Below are positions 6,619-6,713 of a DNA stretch of 6,713 nucleotides, piece by piece. The stretch spans positions 1-6,713 of the forward strand of contig JBCBST010000152.1 in NCBI GenBank assembly GCA_039819115.1. The letters run 5' to 3'. The stretch is from JBCBST01 sp039819115. GTDB lineage: Bacteria; Bacteroidota; Rhodothermia; Balneolales; Balneolaceae. The number at the start of each line of letters is the position of its first letter. Position 1 is the stretch's first letter. The translations under genes and the position numbers were made by a program. A model generated the notes under the pieces. That model was not told where the DNA came from, did not search any database, and saw nothing but the letters and a program-made list of their open reading frames with translations.

Positions 6619-6713
6619 TTACTCTAAAACGCGAAGTACTTCTTCCCTGTCTGTATTCAATTGTGTAATCAGCGCTTCTACGCCATCAAATTTTTGTTCA
6701 TCCCGGATCTTTG
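6619..6713 (-). CDS. ribF: C-terminal end of RibF on the opposite strand, partial
   Basis: Read on the minus strand from the window edge, codons 6711 down to 6622 give 30 residues: KIRDEQKFDGVEAL, then ITQLNTDREEVLRVLE, followed by TAA (6621-6619). This is the characteristic RibF C-terminal helix pattern; from memory, E. coli RibF has KIRNEQRF followed by a similar leucine-spaced helix near its end. It is exactly the part the + strand ribF lacks, and roughly 35-40 further residues of the kinase domain (including the catalytic Glu region) would lie beyond the right edge. It could be the displaced end of the same ribF, reversed by a chimeric join or inversion, or the tail of a second, convergent ribF copy. 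The first is simpler. It is too short to show whether its codon use matches the upstream gene. Confidence 0.8.
   Translation of the reverse strand, partial: KIRDEQKFDGVEALITQLNTDREEVLRVLE

Noticed and set aside
6586..6627. Possible terminator between the convergent stop codons (TAGAG at 6605-6609 with CTCTA at 6622-6626)
   Set aside because: The stem is only 5 base pairs with an 12-base loop and no U-tract on either side, and the second arm lies in the ribF tail coding sequence.

Overview
The window carries one ordinary bacterial housekeeping operon on the + strand: the end of rimP, then nusA, infB, rbfA, truB and ribF. Gene order, the short TruB without a PUA domain, the ~420-residue NusA, the absence of Shine-Dalgarno sequences before nusA, infB and rbfA, and a GC content in the upper 40s by eye all suggest a member of the Bacteroidota/Balneolota/Rhodothermota/Chlorobiota (FCB) group. 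A Balneolota- or Rhodothermota-like organism is my best guess. This is inference from gene order and protein style, not a database result.

Layout: rimP enters from the left edge with its N-terminus missing (1-366). nusA (382-1638) follows after 15 bases, infB (1691-4645) after 52, and rbfA (4707-5090) after 61. truB (5083-5820) and ribF (from 5813) each overlap the preceding gene by exactly 8 bases, with ATG and stop codon in the same 8-mer. No RNA gene, insertion sequence, CRISPR array, riboswitch or convincing terminator was seen, and no non-coding stretch exceeds about 60 bases.

The genes form the transcription-translation-ribosome maturation cluster. RimP and RbfA mature the 30S subunit, NusA controls RNA polymerase pausing and termination, IF2 delivers initiator tRNA, and TruB makes pseudouridine 55 in tRNA. 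RibF makes FMN and FAD and is a frequent passenger downstream of truB.

The one real anomaly is at the right edge. ribF reads normally as far as its 'RFRGML' motif (about position 6538), then loses family resemblance and stops at 6580. About 80 bases further on, the missing RibF C-terminus (KIRDEQKF...LRVLE, stop) is present on the MINUS strand at 6619-6713. Between them, on the + strand, lies what looks like the acidic C-terminal tail of another gene (stop at 6583-6585). The simplest reading is that the true locus is ribF followed tail-to-tail by a convergent gene, and that the sequence folds back onto the opposite strand at about 6531-6541. Such a fold-back is typical of an amplification chimera or assembly error near a contig end; a true local inversion is the less likely alternative. 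I found no previously undescribed biological system here.
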